A stretch of 64,000 nt of DNA, from contig NZ_JANINM010000482.1 in the NCBI RefSeq assembly GCF_024509055.1, forward strand, positions 1 to 64,000. Reading direction: 5' to 3'. Of the stretch, positions 62,631 through 64,000 are shown in pieces. Under the pieces are notes generated by a model, which saw nothing but the letters and a program-made list of their open reading frames with translations, searched no databases and was not told the origin of the DNA. The first letter of the stretch is position 1; each line of letters begins with the position of its first letter. Source of the stretch: Mesorhizobium sp. GTDB lineage: Bacteria > Pseudomonadota > Alphaproteobacteria > Rhizobiales > Rhizobiaceae. Made by a program: the position numbers and the translations under genes.

Positions 62631-63578
62631 TTGCAGAAACGCCGTCTCGGTCGCACCGACCTTTCCATCGCGCCGCTGGTTCTGGGCGGCAACGTCTTCG
62701 GCTGGACCGCCGACGAGAAGACATCGTTCGACCTGCTCGACCGTTTTGTCGGGGCCGGCTTGAACGCCATCGACACGGCCGACGCTTACTCGCGCTGGGT
62801 TCCCGGCAACAAGGGCGGCGAATCCGAGACCATCATCGGCAACTGGATGAAAAGCCGCGGCAACCGCGACAAAGTCGTGGTCATCACCAAGGTCGGTTCC
62901 GACATGGGGCAGGGCAAGCGGGATCTGTCGGCCCCTTACATCGAAAAGGCGGTCGATCAATCGCTGAAGCGGCTGCAGACCGATGTCATCGACCTCTATT
63001 TGTCGCACTGGCCGGATCCGGCTACGCCCTATGAGGAAACGCTTGGCGCTTATCAGCGCCTGCTGGAGAAGGGCAAGATCCGCTATCCGGGCTGCTCGAA
63101 TCTCGATGTCGGGCAATTGCGCGCGGCGCTCGATGTCGCCAGCCTGCGCAGCCTGCCGCGTTATGAGGTGCTGCAGCCGGAATACAATTTGTACGATCGT
63201 TCCTCGCTCGACGGTCCGCTGCTCGACCTTTGCAAGGCGGAGGATCTCGGCGTCATCACCTATTTCAGCCTGGCGAAGGGTTTCCTGAGCGGCAAGTACC
63301 GCGCCAAGGCCGATCTGGGTCAGAGCGCGCGCGGCGAAGGCGTGGCCGGCTATCTCAACGAGCGCGGCATGCGCATCCTCTCTGCGCTGGACGCGGTCGC
63401 CGAACGCCATTCGGCCAAGCAGGCGGAGGTGGCGTTGGCCTGGATCATCGCGCGGCCAGGCGTCACCGCGCCGATCGCCAGCGCCACCACGCCGGCCCAG
63501 ATGGAGAGCCTGATCCGGGCTGCTTCGCTCAAGCTTTCGGCCGACGATATAGGAGCGCTCGACCGCGCCAGCGCCTGA
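62631..63578 (+). CDS. Aldo/keto reductase (TTG start)
   Basis: A 315-aa (alpha/beta)8-barrel NADPH-dependent reductase. Motifs: LGRTDLSIAPLVLGGNVFGW (about 5-24, in part), the catalytic Asp/Tyr in DTADAYSRW (about 46-54), a Lys in VITKVGSD (about 84-90), and the His of LYLSHWPDPATPYEETLGAYQ (about 122, in part). The start is a TTG with CGGAGATC at a good distance. The substrate is unknown; the family covers sugars, aldehydes and steroids. A Rhizobiales palindrome follows. Confidence 0.9.
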   Translation: MQKRRLGRTDLSIAPLVLGGNVFGWTADEKTSFDLLDRFVGAGLNAIDTADAYSRWVPGNKGGESETIIGNWMKSRGNRDKVVVITKVGSDMGQGKRDLSAPYIEKAVDQSLKRLQTDVIDLYLSHWPDPATPYEETLGAYQRLLEKGKIRYPGCSNLDVGQLRAALDVASLRSLPRYEVLQPEYNLYDRSSLDGPLLDLCKAEDLGVITYFSLAKGFLSGKYRAKADLGQSARGEGVAGYLNERGMRILSALDAVAERHSAKQAEVALAWIIARPGVTAPIASATTPAQMESLIRAASLKLSADDIGALDRASA

Positions 63579-63617
63579 GGCGAGTTCATCTTCGGGTGGG
63601 GCCGGCTTGCAAAGGCC

Positions 63618-63679
63618 TGCTTCCTGCGCGTCCGGTGCTTACGTACTTTATGTACGCTCCGCTCCGGTTCTCGGAAGCA
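63618..63679. repeat. Imperfect palindromic repeat
   Basis: The segment TGCTTCC...TTACGTACTTTATGTACG...GGAAGCA has inverted ends and a central TACGTAC-TTTAT-GTACG dyad. It is of the type of interspersed repeats seen in Mesorhizobium-like genomes. Confidence 0.5.
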
Positions 63680-63764
63680 GCTCGCGCACAATCGTCCAAT
63701 ACCGCCATCGCGATCTGCCGTAACTCTAACTCCTGCCGCATCAGGCGGGAGATGGAAGTACGAG

Positions 63765-64000
63765 ATGGTTGCAGGCGTTTTGACCGAGGCGCAGCCCTGG
63801 CAGCAATTGCTGGCGCTCATCGTGGCGGCAACCGTCGTCATGGGCAGCCCGGGGCCATCGACTGTGAGTGTCACCGCCGTTGGGGCGGCATTCGGGCTGC
63901 GTTCCTCGTTGGGTTACGCGTCAGGGCTTGTGGTTGGAACGATCGCCGTGCTCCTGGTCGTGGCGGCCGGTATCGTCGGCATGCTCGCTTCGCTGCCGGG
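63765..64000 (+). CDS. LysE family translocator (partial, runs off the window)
   Basis: The window holds the first 78 codons. The product starts MVAGVLTEAQPWQQLLALIVAATVVMGSPGPSTVS (in part) and continues AVGAAFGLRSSLGYASGLVVGT, the LysE/RhtB family pattern with the conserved PGP in the first segment. It would be an amino acid or small-molecule exporter in the inner membrane. GGAAGTACGAG precedes the ATG. Confidence 0.85.
   Translation, partial: MVAGVLTEAQPWQQLLALIVAATVVMGSPGPSTVSVTAVGAAFGLRSSLGYASGLVVGTIAVLLVVAAGIVGMLASLP

Overview
The window is a GC-rich alphaproteobacterial chromosome segment, most likely from Mesorhizobium or a close relative in the Hyphomicrobiales. I base this on gene order and protein resemblance: the xerD / 50-aa membrane protein / aroK / aroB / CBS-protein block, the dnaJ-like / cobS / cobT aerobic cobaltochelatase block, metX-metW behind a SAM-II riboswitch, and Rhizobiales-type palindromic repeats. 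No database search was possible. Layout: positions 1-1307 are core sequence (the last codons of an electron-transfer flavoprotein alpha subunit, then a GlxA-type AraC regulator). About 1.4-18.6 kb is an accessory region, probably an integrated element. It carries short hypothetical genes, a Lar-like zinc ribbon, an operon headed by a LexA-type box that contains an SRAP-family (YedK/HMCES) gene, a cluster with a Schlafen/AlbA_2 protein, a membrane-anchored coiled-coil protein and a large MauJ-like protein, a remnant of a nuclease with a topoisomerase zinc finger, a coiled-coil/repeat/HARE-HTH protein, and at its right end three tightly linked genes: a 532-aa tyrosine recombinase, a 994-aa recombinase with a cysteine-rich tail, and a 226-aa partner. 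This trio closely resembles in architecture the gamma-mobile-trio (GmtY/GmtZ/GmtX) module. It ends about 150 bp from a tRNA-Arg(CCU) gene that is interrupted between anticodon position 36 and position 37 by a 220-nt group I intron. From 19 kb to the end the window is ordinary housekeeping sequence: an M20 amidohydrolase, a D,D-carboxypeptidase, a CobW-family GTPase with a His-rich loop, a TusA-like protein, an L,D-transpeptidase lipoprotein, accA, xerD, aroK-aroB, a CBS/CorC protein, the prkA-yeaH-spoVR stress operon, a TPP enzyme, a BolA protein, cobS-cobT, a frameshifted phytase-like esterase, a GT-C-like membrane protein, a YhhQ-type queuosine-precursor transporter under a preQ1-I riboswitch, rpmB, transporters, gloB, a methyltransferase, an SbmA/YddA-like ABC exporter, a glycosyltransferase, a macro-domain protein, metW-metX, hisC-tyrC, a PfkB kinase, a ChaC-like cyclotransferase, an aldo/keto reductase and the start of a LysE exporter. 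How the genes work together: metX-metW (SAM-II control) make methionine; hisC-tyrC and aroK-aroB are aromatic/histidine pathway pairs; prkA-yeaH-spoVR is a kinase/VWA/SpoVR stress unit with a possible RpoE2/EcfG-type promoter. In the accessory region the trio would provide mobility and the remaining genes would be cargo. The strongest candidates for undescribed biology are the alphaproteobacterial trio with its cargo, the LexA-boxed SRAP operon of unknown small proteins, and the AlbA_2/coiled-coil/MauJ-like cluster.
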